Shown here piece after piece: positions 46,340 to 57,014 of a DNA stretch of 64,000 nt. The stretch comes from Borreliella valaisiana VS116. GTDB taxonomy: Bacteria > Spirochaetota > Spirochaetia > Borreliales > Borreliaceae. The notes under the pieces were generated by a model, which had not been told where the DNA came from, ran no database searches, and worked only from the letters and a program-made list of their open reading frames with translations. The stretch lies in NCBI RefSeq assembly GCF_000170955.2, contig NZ_ABCY02000001.1, forward strand, positions 676,194 through 740,193, read 5' to 3'. How positions within the stretch are numbered: position 1 is the stretch's first letter; each line of letters starts with the position of its first letter. The position numbers were made by a program, and so were the translations under genes.

Positions 46340-48241
46340 ATGAAGCTGAAAGCTAGGATGTTACTACTTGTTCTTATTCTGATAGCATTCTTTATATCAA
46401 TTTTGTTTTTTGTGTTTGGTATGGTGATTAATAGCAAATTGGTAGATCAGCAGTTTGACCTTATGATGAATCTTATTGGAAATATTAAAAGTTCTTTTAA
46501 TATTTATATTTCTTCAATGGAAGAGAAAGTTAAGGTTAGTTCTATGTATTTCAATTCTGCTGAAAAATTCAATGAGGCTAGTAAAATTAGATCCAAAAGG
46601 TTGGGTTTTATTTCAGATCAATCCGAAATTCTTGTTCAAACCGGTAGTAATATGATGGTTACAAATAAGGAAGGTGAAATAGTTTTTACTACGGCTGTTA
46701 AGGATAATAGTGATTTTGGCAAATCTATTAAGGATAGAGAATATTTTACAAAACTTAAAGAGTCTCAAAGTATTGTTTACAATTCCTTTGTCATGTTGGC
46801 AGATCCTGGGTCTGTTGAGGAGTCTTTAGTTAAAAACATTTCTAAGATAAGAAATAAAAAAGGCCAAATTCCTTACATATTAATAGGTATACCATTAAGA
46901 GATTTTGGTACAGACGATATTTTTGGTTATTTTATGTTTTTTTATTCAACGGATTATATATATAGGTCTTTTAGAGGAATTAATTTTGGGATACTCTCTA
47001 GTGGTCGTGCATTAGCTTATGATACTACAGGTAGATTTTTGGTTCATCATACAGTACTTCCAGGTGATGTTTTGACCGATCTTAGTGCCTCTTTTTCTAA
47101 TATTCTTAAGAGAACATCTGAAGATTTGTTGCAAAAAAATAAAGAAACTTCAACTGTTTATTATTATGATCCTAATAGCAGCAAAAAATATGTGGGAATT
47201 AGTCAAAAGGTATCATTAAACTTGTCTAATAGTAAATTTATTCTTTTAATGAGAACCTCAGAGGATGATTTTTATTACATGTCGCGAGCTACATCTTTAA
47301 TCTTGGGTATTAGTTTTGTATTTACATTACTTATTCTTGCTGTTGCAACTCTTTATCTTGTGAAAAAGTTGAGCTCTTCTTTAAATAAGATATTAGAATA
47401 TTCTGAGCGACTTGCTTCTGGTAATTTTACTGCTGATGTTAATTTTGACAAATGGAATACTGTAGAGTTGTATAGCTTGTACGAAGGCCTTGAACAATTG
47501 AGAACCAATTTTTCTTCAGTTGCGAAAGAGGTCATTGAAAACTTAGATTATCTTTATGAAAATGCTATTCAAATAGCAAATGCAAGTCAGAATTTAAGTT
47601 CTGGTGCTGTTGAGCAGGCTTCTACTTTAGAGCAAATGACAGCAAATATTGAGCAAATATCACAAGGTGTTTCTGAGAATACTGAAAATGCATCTACTAC
47701 TGAAAAAATTGCTGTTAATACTAATGAAAGGACTAAAGAGGGGCATAAATCTGTTGTCAAAGCTATTGAGGCAATGACTGTAATTACTGAAAAAATTGGA
47801 ATTATTGATGAAATAACAAGACAAACTAATTTGCTTGCTTTAAATGCTTCAATTGAGGCTGCAAGAGTGGGAGAAAAAGGCAAGGGGTTTGAAGTGGTAG
47901 CTGCTGAGGTTAGAAAGCTTGCGGATCAAAGCAAAGAATCAGCAAGAGAGATTATTGATATTGCAAATAGAAGTTTGACTGTTGCAAGTCGTGCTGGAGA
48001 AAATTTTGAACAAATAGTTCCTGGGATGGAACAAACGGCTAGACTTGTGAAAAATATTTCCAATGAAAGTTCTAAGCAAAGTATTCAAATAGAGCAATTT
48101 AAAAATGCGATAGAACAGGTTAGTCAGCTAGTTCAGACTACAGCTTCAAGTAGCGAAGAACTTTCTGCAATGTCTGAAAAAATGTTAGAGAGTGTAAAAG
48201 ATTTAAAAGAATCTGTTGATTACTTTAAAATAGAAAAGTAA
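46340..48241 (+). CDS. Methyl-accepting chemotaxis protein, second of a tandem pair
   Basis: 633-residue chemoreceptor with an N-terminal membrane helix, a dCache-like sensor, a second helix near 325-347, HAMP and a signalling domain whose tip reads [18 protein letters not shown] then [10 protein letters not shown]. Compared with its neighbour it has a shorter C-terminal tail. The frame extends to GTG 46331, but that codon lies in the RBS GAGGTGG (46328-46334), so the ATG at 46340 is the likely start. Co-transcribed with the preceding receptor. Confidence 0.92.
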   Translation: MKLKARMLLLVLILIAFFISILFFVFGMVINSKLVDQQFDLMMNLIGNIKSSFNIYISSMEEKVKVSSMYFNSAEKFNEASKIRSKRLGFISDQSEILVQTGSNMMVTNKEGEIVFTTAVKDNSDFGKSIKDREYFTKLKESQSIVYNSFVMLADPGSVEESLVKNISKIRNKKGQIPYILIGIPLRDFGTDDIFGYFMFFYSTDYIYRSFRGINFGILSSGRALAYDTTGRFLVHHTVLPGDVLTDLSASFSNILKRTSEDLLQKNKETSTVYYYDPNSSKKYVGISQKVSLNLSNSKFILLMRTSEDDFYYMSRATSLILGISFVFTLLILAVATLYLVKKLSSSLNKILEYSERLASGNFTADVNFDKWNTVELYSLYEGLEQLRTNFSSVAKEVIENLDYLYENAIQIANASQNLSSGAVEQASTLEQMTANIEQISQGVSENTENASTTEKIAVNTNERTKEGHKSVVKAIEAMTVITEKIGIIDEITRQTNLLALNASIEAARVGEKGKGFEVVAAEVRKLADQSKESAREIIDIANRSLTVASRAGENFEQIVPGMEQTARLVKNISNESSKQSIQIEQFKNAIEQVSQLVQTTASSSEELSAMSEKMLESVKDLKESVDYFKIEK

Positions 48242-48274
48242 GAGAAGCTTTTTTCAATTTTCTACTTACTTTTC
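48233..48274. terminator. Inverted repeat between the chemoreceptor and mnmA genes
   Basis: gaaaagtaag (48233-48242) is the exact reverse complement of 48265-48274, with 22 bases between. It overlaps the receptor stop codon and lies between convergent genes. The loop contains a second short pairing (agaa and ttct). No strong T-tract follows on either strand, so termination is plausible but not certain. Confidence 0.45.
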
Positions 48275-48283
48275 AAAAGATTA

Positions 48284-49351
48284 TTATTCTATAATTTTAA
48301 AAATTTTAGCACCTCCCAGGCACTTTGTATTTTTGTAAAAGATTGCAAATTGTCCCGGAGAGATGCCATGATCTTCTTTATTTAAAGAAATTTCAATTAA
48401 GTTATTTGAAATAAGTTTTAATTTACATGAATATTTTTTTTCCCCATGCCTTATTTTAATTTTGAAATTTTTAAAATCTTGAGGTATATCATTTATCCAA
48501 TGTATTTCGTGAACTAAAAATTTGCGTTTTGCTTGTTTTAAATAATTCTCGTTATGAGAAACATATATAATGTTTTTTTCTAGATCTTTTTCTATTACGA
48601 ACCATGGTCCGTTGCTAAGCTTTATTCCTCTTCTTTGTCCAACTGTAAAAAACCAATATCCGTTGTGAATTCCCATTATTTTTCCTGTTTCTTTTTCAAT
48701 TATATTGCCTTTTTCCTCACCAAGATGGTATTTAATAAATTCGTTGTATTTAATTTTTCCTAAAAAACAAATACCCTGACTATCTTTTCTATCCTTGTTG
48801 GGTAAATTTATGCTTTTAGCTATTTGCCTTACTTCGCTTTTAAGTAATGTTCCTAGGGGAAAGCATAATTTTGACATTTGTTTTTGAGAGAGGTGAGATA
48901 AAAAGTAGCTTTGGTCTTTAATTTTATCTTTTGCCTGTTTTAATAAAAAAATTTTCTCTTTTGCTTGTATTTTAGCGTAATGTCCTGTGACAACCAAATC
49001 ATATTGTTCATTAATTTTCTCAAAAAATGCTCCAAACTTTATTCTTTGATTACAAAAAATATCTGGACTTGGGGTATTGCCGTTTTTTAATTCTTCAAGA
49101 GTATAGCTTACTACCTTGTTGTAATATTCTTTTTGAAAGTTTATTATTTCGTAAGGTACATTAAATTTATTGCATACAGCTTCAATGTAATTTAAATCTT
49201 CTTGCCAAGGGCAGTTTCCAATATAAGACAGTTCATCTTCAAGCCAAATTTTTAGATAGTAGCATTTTATATTTGTGTATCCTTTGTTTATAATTTTATA
49301 AAGGGCAACAGAACTATCAACTCCTCCAGATAAAAGTACGGCTATTTTCAT
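48284..49351 (-). CDS. mnmA: tRNA-specific 2-thiouridylase MnmA
   Basis: 355 residues. Adds sulfur to U34 of tRNAs for Lys, Glu and Gln. The PP-loop [11 protein letters not shown] (7-17) binds ATP. The catalytic cysteines are in [11 protein letters not shown] and GICFLGK. The central [16 protein letters not shown] segment and the C-terminal GGAKIF are typical of MnmA/TrmU. Length is normal. It lies alone on the minus strand, divergent from the mevalonate operon. Confidence 0.95.
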   Translation of the reverse strand: MKIAVLLSGGVDSSVALYKIINKGYTNIKCYYLKIWLEDELSYIGNCPWQEDLNYIEAVCNKFNVPYEIINFQKEYYNKVVSYTLEELKNGNTPSPDIFCNQRIKFGAFFEKINEQYDLVVTGHYAKIQAKEKIFLLKQAKDKIKDQSYFLSHLSQKQMSKLCFPLGTLLKSEVRQIAKSINLPNKDRKDSQGICFLGKIKYNEFIKYHLGEEKGNIIEKETGKIMGIHNGYWFFTVGQRRGIKLSNGPWFVIEKDLEKNIIYVSHNENYLKQAKRKFLVHEIHWINDIPQDFKNFKIKIRHGEKKYSCKLKLISNNLIEISLNKEDHGISPGQFAIFYKNTKCLGGAKIFKIIE

Positions 49352-49385
49352 AAATTTCCCTTTTTAGGTTTCATTATATAAGATT

Positions 49386-49414
49386 TTGCTAATTTTTGTA
49401 AATTATAATATAAT
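49386..49414 (+). promoter_or_regulatory. Promoter of the mevalonate operon
   Basis: TTGCTA (49386-49391) and TATAAT (49409-49414) are 17 bp apart (4/6 and 6/6 to consensus). A second TATAAT overlaps at 49404-49409. Transcription should begin near 49421, leaving about 20 nt of leader with the GGGAGGA RBS. No other promoter stands out before the next five genes. Confidence 0.6.
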
Positions 49415-49443
49415 ACTTAAGTCCTAATGCATTGGGAGGATAT

Positions 49444-50667
49444 ATGAAAGTAGGTATTAGTGATATTAGAATTTTTTTACCTTTAAATTATTTAGACTTT
49501 TCTGTTCTTTTGGGAAATCCTTTATATTCTTCTGATGAAGTTTTTTTTAAAAAAATCAATAGAGCGATAGATGCAACTTTGCAAAAAGGCTTTAGATTTA
49601 CCAGCCCCAACGAGGATAGTGTAACCATGGCAAGTTCGGCCGTTAAGCTTATTTTTGACAACAATAATCTTGATTTAAGTAAAATTAGAATGCTTTTGGG
49701 TGGAACTGAAACAGGTGTTGATCATTCAAAGGCAATTTCTTCTTATGTTTTTGGGGCTTTAAAACAGGCTGGTATTTGTCTGGGAAATAATTTTCTAACT
49801 TTTCAGGTTCAGCATGCGTGTGCAGGTGCTGCTATGTCTTTGCATAGTGTAGCAAGTGTTTTAAGCCATTCTAATAATTCTGAATATGGCATAGTTTTCT
49901 CTTCAGATATTGCGCATTATAGCAATCTTACTACGGCTGAGATTACCCAAGGAGCTGGTGCAACTGCAATTCTGGTTGAAAAAAATCCAAAGTTACTCTC
50001 GATTAATTTATCTGAATTTGGAGTTTATACCGATGACGTTGATGATTTTTTTAGGCCTTTTGGAAGTTTAGAAGCTAAGGTACGAGGTCAATATTCAGTT
50101 GAATGTTATAATTATGCAAACGAAAATGCTTTAAGAGATTTTGCTGTCAAAAAACAACTTAGTATGAAAGATTTGTTTTCTAATTATAGATTTATTTTAC
50201 ATGTTCCTTTTGCTAAGATGCCTATAGATTCAATGCATTATATTTTAAAAAAATATTATAGTGATGACGAATCTATTAGAAATGCTTATTTAGAGTCAAT
50301 AGATTTTTACGACGGAGTTGAAGCTGCTATGGAAGTGGGGAATTTGTATACGGGTTCAATTTTTCTATCTTTAGCATTTTATTTAAAAAGAGTATTTTCC
50401 AAGAAGGATATTTCAGGAGAAAAGATATTGTTTTGTTCTTATGGATCTGGCAATATTATGATTATTTATGAATTTACCATTGAAAAAGGTGCTTTTGATG
50501 TTGTTAAATTGTGGGATCTTGATGAGCTTATAAAAAATAGAAATAATGCAAATTTTGAAGAATATAAAGAGTTCTTTCAAAATAAAATAGTTCCTGGTGA
50601 ATCTAGAGGATTTTATTTGAAAGAACTAAGGGATGATGGATACCGAGTTTATGGGTATCGAGCCTAA
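49444..50667 (+). CDS. Hydroxymethylglutaryl-CoA synthase
   Basis: 407 residues. Condenses acetyl-CoA with acetoacetyl-CoA to HMG-CoA, the first committed mevalonate step. The catalytic Cys (residue 126) lies in [12 protein letters not shown]. The general acid Glu is in the GGTETGVD segment, and the catalytic His in HVPFAKMP. The frame extends to TTG 49432, but GGGAGGA at 49434-49440 supports the ATG at 49444. It is the first gene of six. Its last 35 bases overlap the next gene. The thiolase that makes acetoacetyl-CoA is not in this window. Confidence 0.93.
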   Translation: MKVGISDIRIFLPLNYLDFSVLLGNPLYSSDEVFFKKINRAIDATLQKGFRFTSPNEDSVTMASSAVKLIFDNNNLDLSKIRMLLGGTETGVDHSKAISSYVFGALKQAGICLGNNFLTFQVQHACAGAAMSLHSVASVLSHSNNSEYGIVFSSDIAHYSNLTTAEITQGAGATAILVEKNPKLLSINLSEFGVYTDDVDDFFRPFGSLEAKVRGQYSVECYNYANENALRDFAVKKQLSMKDLFSNYRFILHVPFAKMPIDSMHYILKKYYSDDESIRNAYLESIDFYDGVEAAMEVGNLYTGSIFLSLAFYLKRVFSKKDISGEKILFCSYGSGNIMIIYEFTIEKGAFDVVKLWDLDELIKNRNNANFEEYKEFFQNKIVPGESRGFYLKELRDDGYRVYGYRA

Positions 50668-51715
50668 TATATTGGAGAATAAAAAAAGGCATATTGAAAT
50701 TTGTTTAAATAAAAACGATGTTAAAGGCGGCTGCAATTTTTTAAAGTTTATTAAGTTAAAACATAATGCTCTTAGTGATTTTGATTTTTCTGAAATAAAT
50801 ATAAAAGAAGAGATATTTGGATACAATATTAGTATGCCTGTTTTTATTTCTTCCATGACAGGAGGCAGTAAAGAAGGGAATGATTTTAATAAATCTTTAG
50901 TTAAAATTGCAAATTATTTAAAAATTCCCATTGGCTTAGGTTCTTTTAAACTTTTGTTTAAGTATCCCGAATTCATAAGAGACTTTGCTCTTAAAAGGTA
51001 TGCTCATAATATTCCTTTGTTTGCCAATATTGGTGCTGTTCAGGTTGTTGAGTTTGGTATTTTTAAAATAGCTGAAATGATCAAGAGATTGGAAGTTGAT
51101 GCAATTATTGTGCATCTTAATGCAGGGCAAGAATTAATGAATGTTAATGGAGACAGAAATTTTAAAGGAATAAAAGAATCAATAGCTAAATTGTCTGATT
51201 TTCTAAGTATTCCATTGATTGTCAAGGAGACAGGTTTTGGAATCTCTCCTAGAGACGTTAAGGAATTACTTAGACTTGGGGCTTCTTATATTGATCTTGC
51301 AGGGAGTGGTGGAACCAATTGGGTTCTGGTAGAAGGCATGAAGGGTGATAATTTAAATATTGCGTCTTGTTTTTCTGATTGGGGTATTCCTTCGATTTTT
51401 ACTTTGCTTAGCATTGATGATTCTCTAAAGACTAATATTTTTGCATCTGGTGGATATGAGACGGGTATGGATATTGCCAAAGGTATTGCTCTTGGGGCTA
51501 AGCTTATAGGCGTTGCAGCGGTTGTTCTTAGAGCTTTTTACGAATCAGGAGAAGATGCTGTATTTAGTCTTTTTTCTGATTATGAGCATGTTTTAAAAAT
51601 GTCTATGTTTTTAAGCGGAAGTAAAAATTTGTCAGAACTTAGAAATAATAAGTATTTTTTGAGTAGCTATTTACTTGCTGAGCTTGGAGTTTTTAAGCAA
51701 TTTTATGAAACTTAG
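50633..51715 (+). CDS. fni: Type 2 isopentenyl-diphosphate isomerase (FMN-dependent)
   Basis: 360 residues. Interconverts IPP and DMAPP. TIM-barrel, FMN/NADPH-dependent type: [19 protein letters not shown] near the N-terminus binds FMN, and [28 protein letters not shown] and FASGGYETG follow. The start is not certain. ATG at 50633 lies directly after AAGGG, the next ATG at 50636 has three-base spacing, and a further ATG at 50651 is also in frame. The gene sits between HMG-CoA synthase and reductase, overlapping both. Confidence 0.93.
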   Translation: MMDTEFMGIEPNILENKKRHIEICLNKNDVKGGCNFLKFIKLKHNALSDFDFSEINIKEEIFGYNISMPVFISSMTGGSKEGNDFNKSLVKIANYLKIPIGLGSFKLLFKYPEFIRDFALKRYAHNIPLFANIGAVQVVEFGIFKIAEMIKRLEVDAIIVHLNAGQELMNVNGDRNFKGIKESIAKLSDFLSIPLIVKETGFGISPRDVKELLRLGASYIDLAGSGGTNWVLVEGMKGDNLNIASCFSDWGIPSIFTLLSIDDSLKTNIFASGGYETGMDIAKGIALGAKLIGVAAVVLRAFYESGEDAVFSLFSDYEHVLKMSMFLSGSKNLSELRNNKYFLSSYLLAELGVFKQFYET

Positions 51716-52979
51716 TAAAAATTTTAGACATAAAAGTGTTTTAGAAAAAAAACAAGAGATAAAAAGACTTTTGGGATTATCTTGTAAAGATTTTTTTTAT
51801 AATAATGCCAATGAAGATTTTCTTTTTAATGTAATAGAAAATTATATTGGATATTTATCTTTTCCTATTGGAATTGTAAAAAATTTGAAAATAAATGGCA
51901 AATATTATTCTTTGCCTATTGCAACAGAAGAATCTTCTGTTGTTGCTGCCTTAAATTTTGCGGCAAAAATTCTTGAACATGCTAATTTGAGGTATTCTGT
52001 GGGCGAAATTTTGGGAATTTCTCAAATTTATATAAAATCGGAACAAGATCTAAGTAAAATTTTTATTGATCTTGATGATAAAATCAAGATTTGGCTTGAA
52101 CCTCTTTTAGCCAATATGAATCAAAGGGGGGGTGGATTTAGAAGATTGTCAACCAGGTATATTAAAGAGCTTGGTATTCAAAAATTGAATCTTTATTTGG
52201 ATACTTGTGATGCTATGGGTGCTAATTTTCTAAACTCAATTGCAGAACGTGTAGCAGAATATATTTTTTTGGAATTTGGATATGAGTGTGTTTTAAAAAT
52301 TTTAAGCAATGATATTAGTGAATTTACAGCCAAAGCTTGTTTTACTTTAGATCTTAAGCATTTGATACCAAATAAAGAGGATTCTTGGAATTTGGCTAAA
52401 AAAATTGAACTTATTTCTAGCATAGGTTTTTACGAAGAGGAGCGAGCTGTTACTAATAATAAAGGTATTATGAATGGAATTACAGGAGTGTGTCTTGCGA
52501 CTTTTAATGATACAAGAGCGCTTGAGGCCGCTGTTCATAGATTTGCTTCAAAAAGCGGAAAATATCTACCCCTTAGTAAATTTTATATCGTTGATAATGC
52601 TTTGGTTGGAGAAATTGAAATTCCTTTACAAGTTGGAACTAGAGGTGGGGTTACATCTTTTAACGAAGCTTCAATTTTAAGTTTTAAAATTATGAATGTA
52701 AATAGTAAGAGAGAATTTATTGGTATTCTCTCTTGTGTTGGACTTGCTAGTAATTTTGCTGCATTAAGGGTTCTTGCATTTGATGGGATTCAAAAGGGTC
52801 ACATGAGATTACATGTTAATAAAATACTCTACCTTTTAAAGACAAAATATAATATTTCTGATTTTGAGAAAGACAAATTATTATTAGAAATGGAAAAAAT
52901 GGATATTTATTCTTTTGATTTTGCTTTTAAAATTTTAAAGAAAATAAGGTTAGAGAATGAAAGTAAAGTGCAAAGTTAA
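51705..52979 (+). CDS. Class II hydroxymethylglutaryl-CoA reductase
   Basis: 424 residues. Reduces HMG-CoA to mevalonate. Class II (bacterial) features are [20 protein letters not shown], the catalytic Glu in [23 protein letters not shown] and the catalytic His in GHMRLH near the end. The frame is open from 51675, but the conserved N-terminal helix begins at the ATG 51705, which lies in the end of fni (11-nt overlap). The 3' end overlaps the decarboxylase gene by 23 nt. Confidence 0.93.
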   Translation: MKLSKNFRHKSVLEKKQEIKRLLGLSCKDFFYNNANEDFLFNVIENYIGYLSFPIGIVKNLKINGKYYSLPIATEESSVVAALNFAAKILEHANLRYSVGEILGISQIYIKSEQDLSKIFIDLDDKIKIWLEPLLANMNQRGGGFRRLSTRYIKELGIQKLNLYLDTCDAMGANFLNSIAERVAEYIFLEFGYECVLKILSNDISEFTAKACFTLDLKHLIPNKEDSWNLAKKIELISSIGFYEEERAVTNNKGIMNGITGVCLATFNDTRALEAAVHRFASKSGKYLPLSKFYIVDNALVGEIEIPLQVGTRGGVTSFNEASILSFKIMNVNSKREFIGILSCVGLASNFAALRVLAFDGIQKGHMRLHVNKILYLLKTKYNISDFEKDKLLLEMEKMDIYSFDFAFKILKKIRLENESKVQS

Positions 52980-53895
52980 TGCAAGCTTAGCTTTAATTAA
53001 ATATTGGGGCAAGAAGGATGTTTTTTTAAATATCCCAGCGACTTCTAGTCTTGCTGTTAGCGTTGATAAGTTTTATTCAATAAGTGAGCTTGAACTTTCA
53101 GATCGAGATGAAATAATTTTAAATTCAAAGCCGGTTATATTACAAAATAGAGAAAAGGTGTTTTTTGATTATGCAAGAAAAATTCTTAGTGAGCCGAATG
53201 TTAGATTTAAAATTAAAAGTGAAAACAATTTTCCAACAGCAGCAGGCCTTGCAAGTTCAAGTTCGGGTTTTGCATCTATTGCTGCTTGTATTTTGAAATA
53301 TTTTAATAAATATTCTTTTAATAGTGCATCTAATCTTGCAAGAATAGGGTCAGCTTCTGCAGCGAGGGCTATTTATGGGGGGTTTACTATTTTAAAAGAA
53401 GGCTCAAAAGAATCTTTTCAGTTAAGAGATCAATATTATTTTGATGATTTGTGCATAATATTTGCCATAATTGATAGTAATGAAAAAGAATTGTCTTCAA
53501 GAGAGGCAATGAATATTTGTAAATATCACGAATTTTATTATGATGCTTGGATTGCTTCTAGTAAAAAGATCTTTAAAGATGCTTTATATTTTTTTTTAAA
53601 AAAAGATTTTATTCATTTTGGAACAACTATTGTAAAAAGTTATCAGAATATGTTTGCTTTAATGTTTGCATCTTCTATTTTTTATTTTAAAAGTAGTACA
53701 ATAGATTTAATTAAATATGCTGCTAATTTGAGAAATGAAGGAATTTTTGTATTTGAGACAATGGATGCGGGTCCCCAAGTAAAGTTTATTTGTTTGGAGA
53801 AAAATTTAAATACTATTTTAAAAAGACTTGAGCAAAATTTTAATGACATTGATTTTATTGTTTCAAAGGTTGGATGTGGCTTAGAATGGATTTGA
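52957..53895 (+). CDS. mvaD: Diphosphomevalonate decarboxylase
   Basis: 312 residues, GHMP-kinase fold. Converts mevalonate-5-diphosphate to IPP with ATP. Signature SLALIKYWGKKD lies at the N-terminus, and the ATP-binding loop NFPTAAGLASSSSGFAS near residue 90. The catalytic Asp is in the ETMDAGPQVKF segment. It overlaps HMG-CoA reductase by 23 nt and the next kinase by 10 nt. Normal length. Confidence 0.93.
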   Translation: MKVKCKVNASLALIKYWGKKDVFLNIPATSSLAVSVDKFYSISELELSDRDEIILNSKPVILQNREKVFFDYARKILSEPNVRFKIKSENNFPTAAGLASSSSGFASIAACILKYFNKYSFNSASNLARIGSASAARAIYGGFTILKEGSKESFQLRDQYYFDDLCIIFAIIDSNEKELSSREAMNICKYHEFYYDAWIASSKKIFKDALYFFLKKDFIHFGTTIVKSYQNMFALMFASSIFYFKSSTIDLIKYAANLRNEGIFVFETMDAGPQVKFICLEKNLNTILKRLEQNFNDIDFIVSKVGCGLEWI

Positions 53896-54839
53896 TTAAT
53901 TTTTCCGTGCCTGGAAATTTGCTTTTAATGGGGGAGTATACTATTTTAGAGGAAAAGGGATTGGGGTTGGCAATTGCCATCAACAAGAGGGCATTTTTTT
54001 CTTTTAAAAAGAGCGATTCTTGGCGCTTCTTTAGCAAAAAGAAAGAGATAGACGATTTTTCTTTAATAGAAAATAGAAGTGATTTTGTTTTTAAAATGTT
54101 TTCTTACTTGAGCCAAAATTGTTTTTTTAATCTAGAGAGGTCTGCATATGATGTATATATCGATACAAGTAATTTTTTCTTTAATGATGGAACTAAAAAG
54201 GGATTTGGATCAAGCGCTGTTGTTGCTATTGGTATAACATGTGGATTTTTTTTAATTAATAATGCTACTAATGTTGTTAAAAAAGATGAAATTTTTAAAT
54301 ATTGTTTAGAAGCTTACAGACACTCTCAAGGGGGAATAGGTAGTGGATATGATATTGCTACTAGTATTTTTGGGGGTATTATTGAGTTTGAAGGTGGTTC
54401 TATTCCTAAATTCAGGCAGCTAGGTGATATAGAGTTTAATGATTTTTATTTACTGCGGGGTTTGCAAGCAGTTAAAACCACTGCTTCTATTTATGAATAC
54501 AATAAACATAGAGATTATATTTTAGATTTTATATTTAAATGCAATTTAGAGATGAGAAAACTTATTTTAAGTATTGGTAATTCTAAATCCGCATTAATTT
54601 CTAGTTTTAAAAGAGCTAAAGAATTAGGATTGGCAATTGGAGAGGCAATAGGGGTTTCCGCAGCTTTATCCCCAAGTTTAGAGCATCTTAAAGATCAATG
54701 TGATTTAATTAAAGCTTTGGGAGCCGGAAATGAAACTTTTTTAGTTTACAGGCCTAATCTTAAAGCTTTTGATTTGTCAAAAATTATTCCAATTGTTTTA
54801 GAGCCTGAAGGCATTAAGTTTGAAAGCGATAAATGCTAA
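53886..54839 (+). CDS. Phosphomevalonate kinase
   Basis: 317 residues, GHMP kinase. Phosphorylates mevalonate-5-phosphate. N-terminal FSVPGNLLLMGEYTILEEKG, GFGSSAVVAIGI for ATP, and SQGGIGSGYDIATSIFGG are characteristic of PMK. The frame also opens at ATG 53874, but the ATG at 53886 begins the conserved MDLINFSVPG. No strong RBS is visible; translation is probably coupled to mvaD. It overlaps mevalonate kinase by seven bases. Confidence 0.9.
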   Translation: MDLINFSVPGNLLLMGEYTILEEKGLGLAIAINKRAFFSFKKSDSWRFFSKKKEIDDFSLIENRSDFVFKMFSYLSQNCFFNLERSAYDVYIDTSNFFFNDGTKKGFGSSAVVAIGITCGFFLINNATNVVKKDEIFKYCLEAYRHSQGGIGSGYDIATSIFGGIIEFEGGSIPKFRQLGDIEFNDFYLLRGLQAVKTTASIYEYNKHRDYILDFIFKCNLEMRKLILSIGNSKSALISSFKRAKELGLAIGEAIGVSAALSPSLEHLKDQCDLIKALGAGNETFLVYRPNLKAFDLSKIIPIVLEPEGIKFESDKC

Positions 54840-55726
54840 GAATAAGAAAGCCCGCTAAAATATTATTCTTAGGCGAACATAGTGCTGTTTATGGGTTTCC
54901 AGTTATTGGAGCTACAGTTCCAATTTATATGGATCTACTTTACAGTGTGTCTAAAAATTGGAAATATTTAGGAAAACCCAGCACAAAATTAGATAGCTTG
55001 ATAAGCTTTATTGTTTCAAATTACAGTAAAGTTAATCCTATTGAGTTTGCTATTCTTTCTGAAATTCCTATTGGAGTTGGTCTTGGTTCTTCTGCCAGCC
55101 TTAGTTTGTGTTTTGCAGAATATATTACAAGTCATTTTGAATATAGGGATTGTAATAAAATTTTGTTGGCAAATCAAATTGAAAACATTTTTCATGGCAA
55201 ATCTTCTGGAATGGATATTGGTCTAATTGATCTTGGCGGAACTTTTTATTTAGAGAAAAAAGAAAATTTTTTGAGTTCAAAAAAAATAAAAGATTCTGGA
55301 TTTTATTTTTTAATAGGAGCGATAAAAAGAGATTTTACGACTAAAGAAATAGTTGTTAATTTGAAAAAGCAGTTATTGTCCAATGCTGATTTATTTGTTT
55401 TTATTGAAAAACTTGGCCTTACTACAAGTAATGCTTATATTTCTTTTCAGAATAAGGATGTATATTCTTTAGCTAACGAAATGAATGTTGCACACCATTG
55501 TTTAAAGCGTTTGGGATTATCTAATGATGCTCTTGACTGGCTGATAAGTTGGGGAATCAAATTGGGTGCTCTTTCTGGTAAGTTAAGCGGTTCTGGCAAA
55601 GGGGGCGCGTTTATTTTTCTTTTTGAAAGCCGGGAAAAAGCCAATACAGCTCAAAAAGAATTAAATAATATGCTTAAAAATTCTAAAATAAACTTGGTTT
55701 TAAGGTTAAAAATAATTGAAGTTTAG
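54833..55726 (+). CDS. mvk: Mevalonate kinase
   Basis: 297 residues, GHMP kinase. Phosphorylates mevalonate. Motifs are KILFLGEHSAVYGFPVIGA at the start, the ATP loop PIGVGLGSSASLSL near 82, the GKSSGMDIG segment with the catalytic Asp, and SGSGKGGAF near the end. It is the last gene of the mevalonate operon, although its product acts before phosphomevalonate kinase. It ends nine bases before a convergent tRNA gene. Confidence 0.92.
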   Translation: MLRIRKPAKILFLGEHSAVYGFPVIGATVPIYMDLLYSVSKNWKYLGKPSTKLDSLISFIVSNYSKVNPIEFAILSEIPIGVGLGSSASLSLCFAEYITSHFEYRDCNKILLANQIENIFHGKSSGMDIGLIDLGGTFYLEKKENFLSSKKIKDSGFYFLIGAIKRDFTTKEIVVNLKKQLLSNADLFVFIEKLGLTTSNAYISFQNKDVYSLANEMNVAHHCLKRLGLSNDALDWLISWGIKLGALSGKLSGSGKGGAFIFLFESREKANTAQKELNNMLKNSKINLVLRLKIIEV

Positions 55727-55734
55727 GTTATTTT

Positions 55735-55808
55735 TGGGCCCAGAGAGATTCGAACTCCCGACATCCTGCTTGTAAGGCAGGCGCTCTGACCAACTGAGCT
55801 ATGAGCCC
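55735..55808 (-). tRNA. trnV: tRNA-Val (anticodon UAC)
   Basis: 74-nt cloverleaf on the minus strand. The acceptor stem gggctca pairs with tgggccc (one G-T). The D arm has agctcagttggtcagagc, the anticodon stem is cctgc/gcagg with loop cttacaa (anticodon TAC), and the T arm is gggag-ttcgaat-ctctc. The discriminator base is A. The 3' CCA is not encoded and must be added. It lies nine bases beyond the mevalonate kinase stop. Confidence 0.97.
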
Positions 55809-55849
55809 TTTTTACTAATAACTAGTATACAGTATAAGTTTTAATGGTG

Positions 55850-56317
55850 TCAATTCTTCTCTTTTCTTTTTCCAAAAAGAACTACAAATATATTTATATT
55901 GTCAGTTGTTTTTAATCTATAGCCACCTATTTTATTGGTATCAGTATTAATAAGAGCTTCTTTGTGGCTTGGACTATTAAGCCATGCATTAACTACGCTG
56001 TTAAGTTCAATTCCTGATGCTAGTATCTCTCTTGTTATAGTAAAGGATTGATCGTGTTTGTGTATTCTTTGCATTGGGGTTGTACCAAAAAGGGTATGAG
56101 TTAGTGTTCTATTTTCACCCAGTTTAATAGCATATTCCTTTGCAACTTTTTCAAGAATATCATCTATTTCTAGATGGTTTAGATTCAATTTTTTTCTCAA
56201 TTCAGCAATTTCTGAATATAGGATTTTCATGTCTTCTTTTGTATCTGTTGGATGTATTGTATTTAAATTGCATGCTTGATATAAAAACACTGCAAAAATT
56301 AAAATCAATTTTTTCAT
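55850..56317 (-). CDS. CAP/SCP-domain surface lipoprotein
   Basis: 155 residues. The signal peptide ends in LYQAC, a spirochaetal lipobox (Cys16), so it should be a lipoprotein. The mature domain is a short CAP/SCP (CRISP-like) fold with KVAKEYAIKLGENRTLTHT, VVNAWLNSPSHKEALINT and GGYRL motifs. The B31 orthologue BB_0689 is, as I recall, a structurally studied outer-surface protein. Biological role unknown. It is divergent from napA across an 84-nt region with a PerR-type box. Confidence 0.88.
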   Translation of the reverse strand: MKKLILIFAVFLYQACNLNTIHPTDTKEDMKILYSEIAELRKKLNLNHLEIDDILEKVAKEYAIKLGENRTLTHTLFGTTPMQRIHKHDQSFTITREILASGIELNSVVNAWLNSPSHKEALINTDTNKIGGYRLKTTDNINIFVVLFGKRKEKN

Positions 56318-56373
56318 TAAATATCCTTTTTATTTATTATGGTATTAAAATTATAATTATATCTCATTATGTA

Positions 56374-56388
56374 TTATAATGATTATAT
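56374..56388. promoter_or_regulatory. PerR/Fur-type box over the napA promoter
   Basis: The 15-mer TTATAATGATTATAT matches the PerR box TTATAATNATTATAA at 13 of 14 fixed positions; only the last base differs. Its TATAAT (56375-56380) is the best -10 candidate for napA, so a bound Fur-family protein would block RNA polymerase. BosR, encoded in this window, is the likely protein. Confidence 0.6.
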
Positions 56389-56401
56389 CAAGGAGATAGT
56401 T

Positions 56402-56938
56402 GTGGAAAAGTATTTAAGTTATATAAAAAAGGATGATTTAGAAGAAATACACGTAAAATTACAAGAGCTCTTAGCAAGTTTACATATTTTTTATTCCAAT
56501 TTAAGAGGTATTCATTGGAATATAAAAGATACTAATTTTTTTGTTATTCACGAAAAAACCGAAGATCTTTATGAATATATTGAAAAGATTATTGATATTA
56601 TTGCAGAGCGTTCAAGAATGCTTGGATATGATTCTGAATTTAGATATTCTGAATTTATTAAAAAATCCTTTATTAAGGAGCTTGATGTTGAATCAACTTC
56701 TGATTTTTTACTTTCAATGCAAAGCATTGTTAATAGTCTTGAAGAGATTTTGAAAAATATTTTTGGAATGAGAAAATTGATTGATGCTGCTTTTGATTAT
56801 GGTACTGCTAATATTATAGATGACATTATGAGTGATCTTGAAAAGCATTTATGGATGCATAAGGCATTGCTTGAAAATTGTCATTGTTTTTGTCATGATG
56901 ATAACAAATCTGAATGTTGCGAGTGTGATACAAAATAA
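56402..56938 (+). CDS. napA: Dps-family protein NapA (BicA)
   Basis: 178 residues. Dps/NapA fold with ferroxidase-site residues His38 and His50 (spacing as in Dps) and the [11 protein letters not shown] helix. A Cys-rich tail ([17 protein letters not shown]), absent from most Dps proteins, probably binds copper or zinc. It stores iron, protects from oxidative damage and is reported to aid tick persistence. The frame runs from 56369, but AAGGAG (56390-56395) supports GTG at 56402. A near-consensus PerR box overlaps the promoter. Confidence 0.93.
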   Translation: MEKYLSYIKKDDLEEIHVKLQELLASLHIFYSNLRGIHWNIKDTNFFVIHEKTEDLYEYIEKIIDIIAERSRMLGYDSEFRYSEFIKKSFIKELDVESTSDFLLSMQSIVNSLEEILKNIFGMRKLIDAAFDYGTANIIDDIMSDLEKHLWMHKALLENCHCFCHDDNKSECCECDTK

Positions 56939-57014
56939 CAATTTTATTAAAAGGTTTAATTTATACTAATGCTTAGTTTATCTTATTAAGGCTGTAGTTG
57001 TTGTTGGGGATTTT

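Noticed and set aside
53874-53885. Upstream ATG as the start of phosphomevalonate kinase
   Set aside because: It adds only MWLR ahead of the conserved MDLINFSVPG start and has no better RBS. It cannot be fully excluded.
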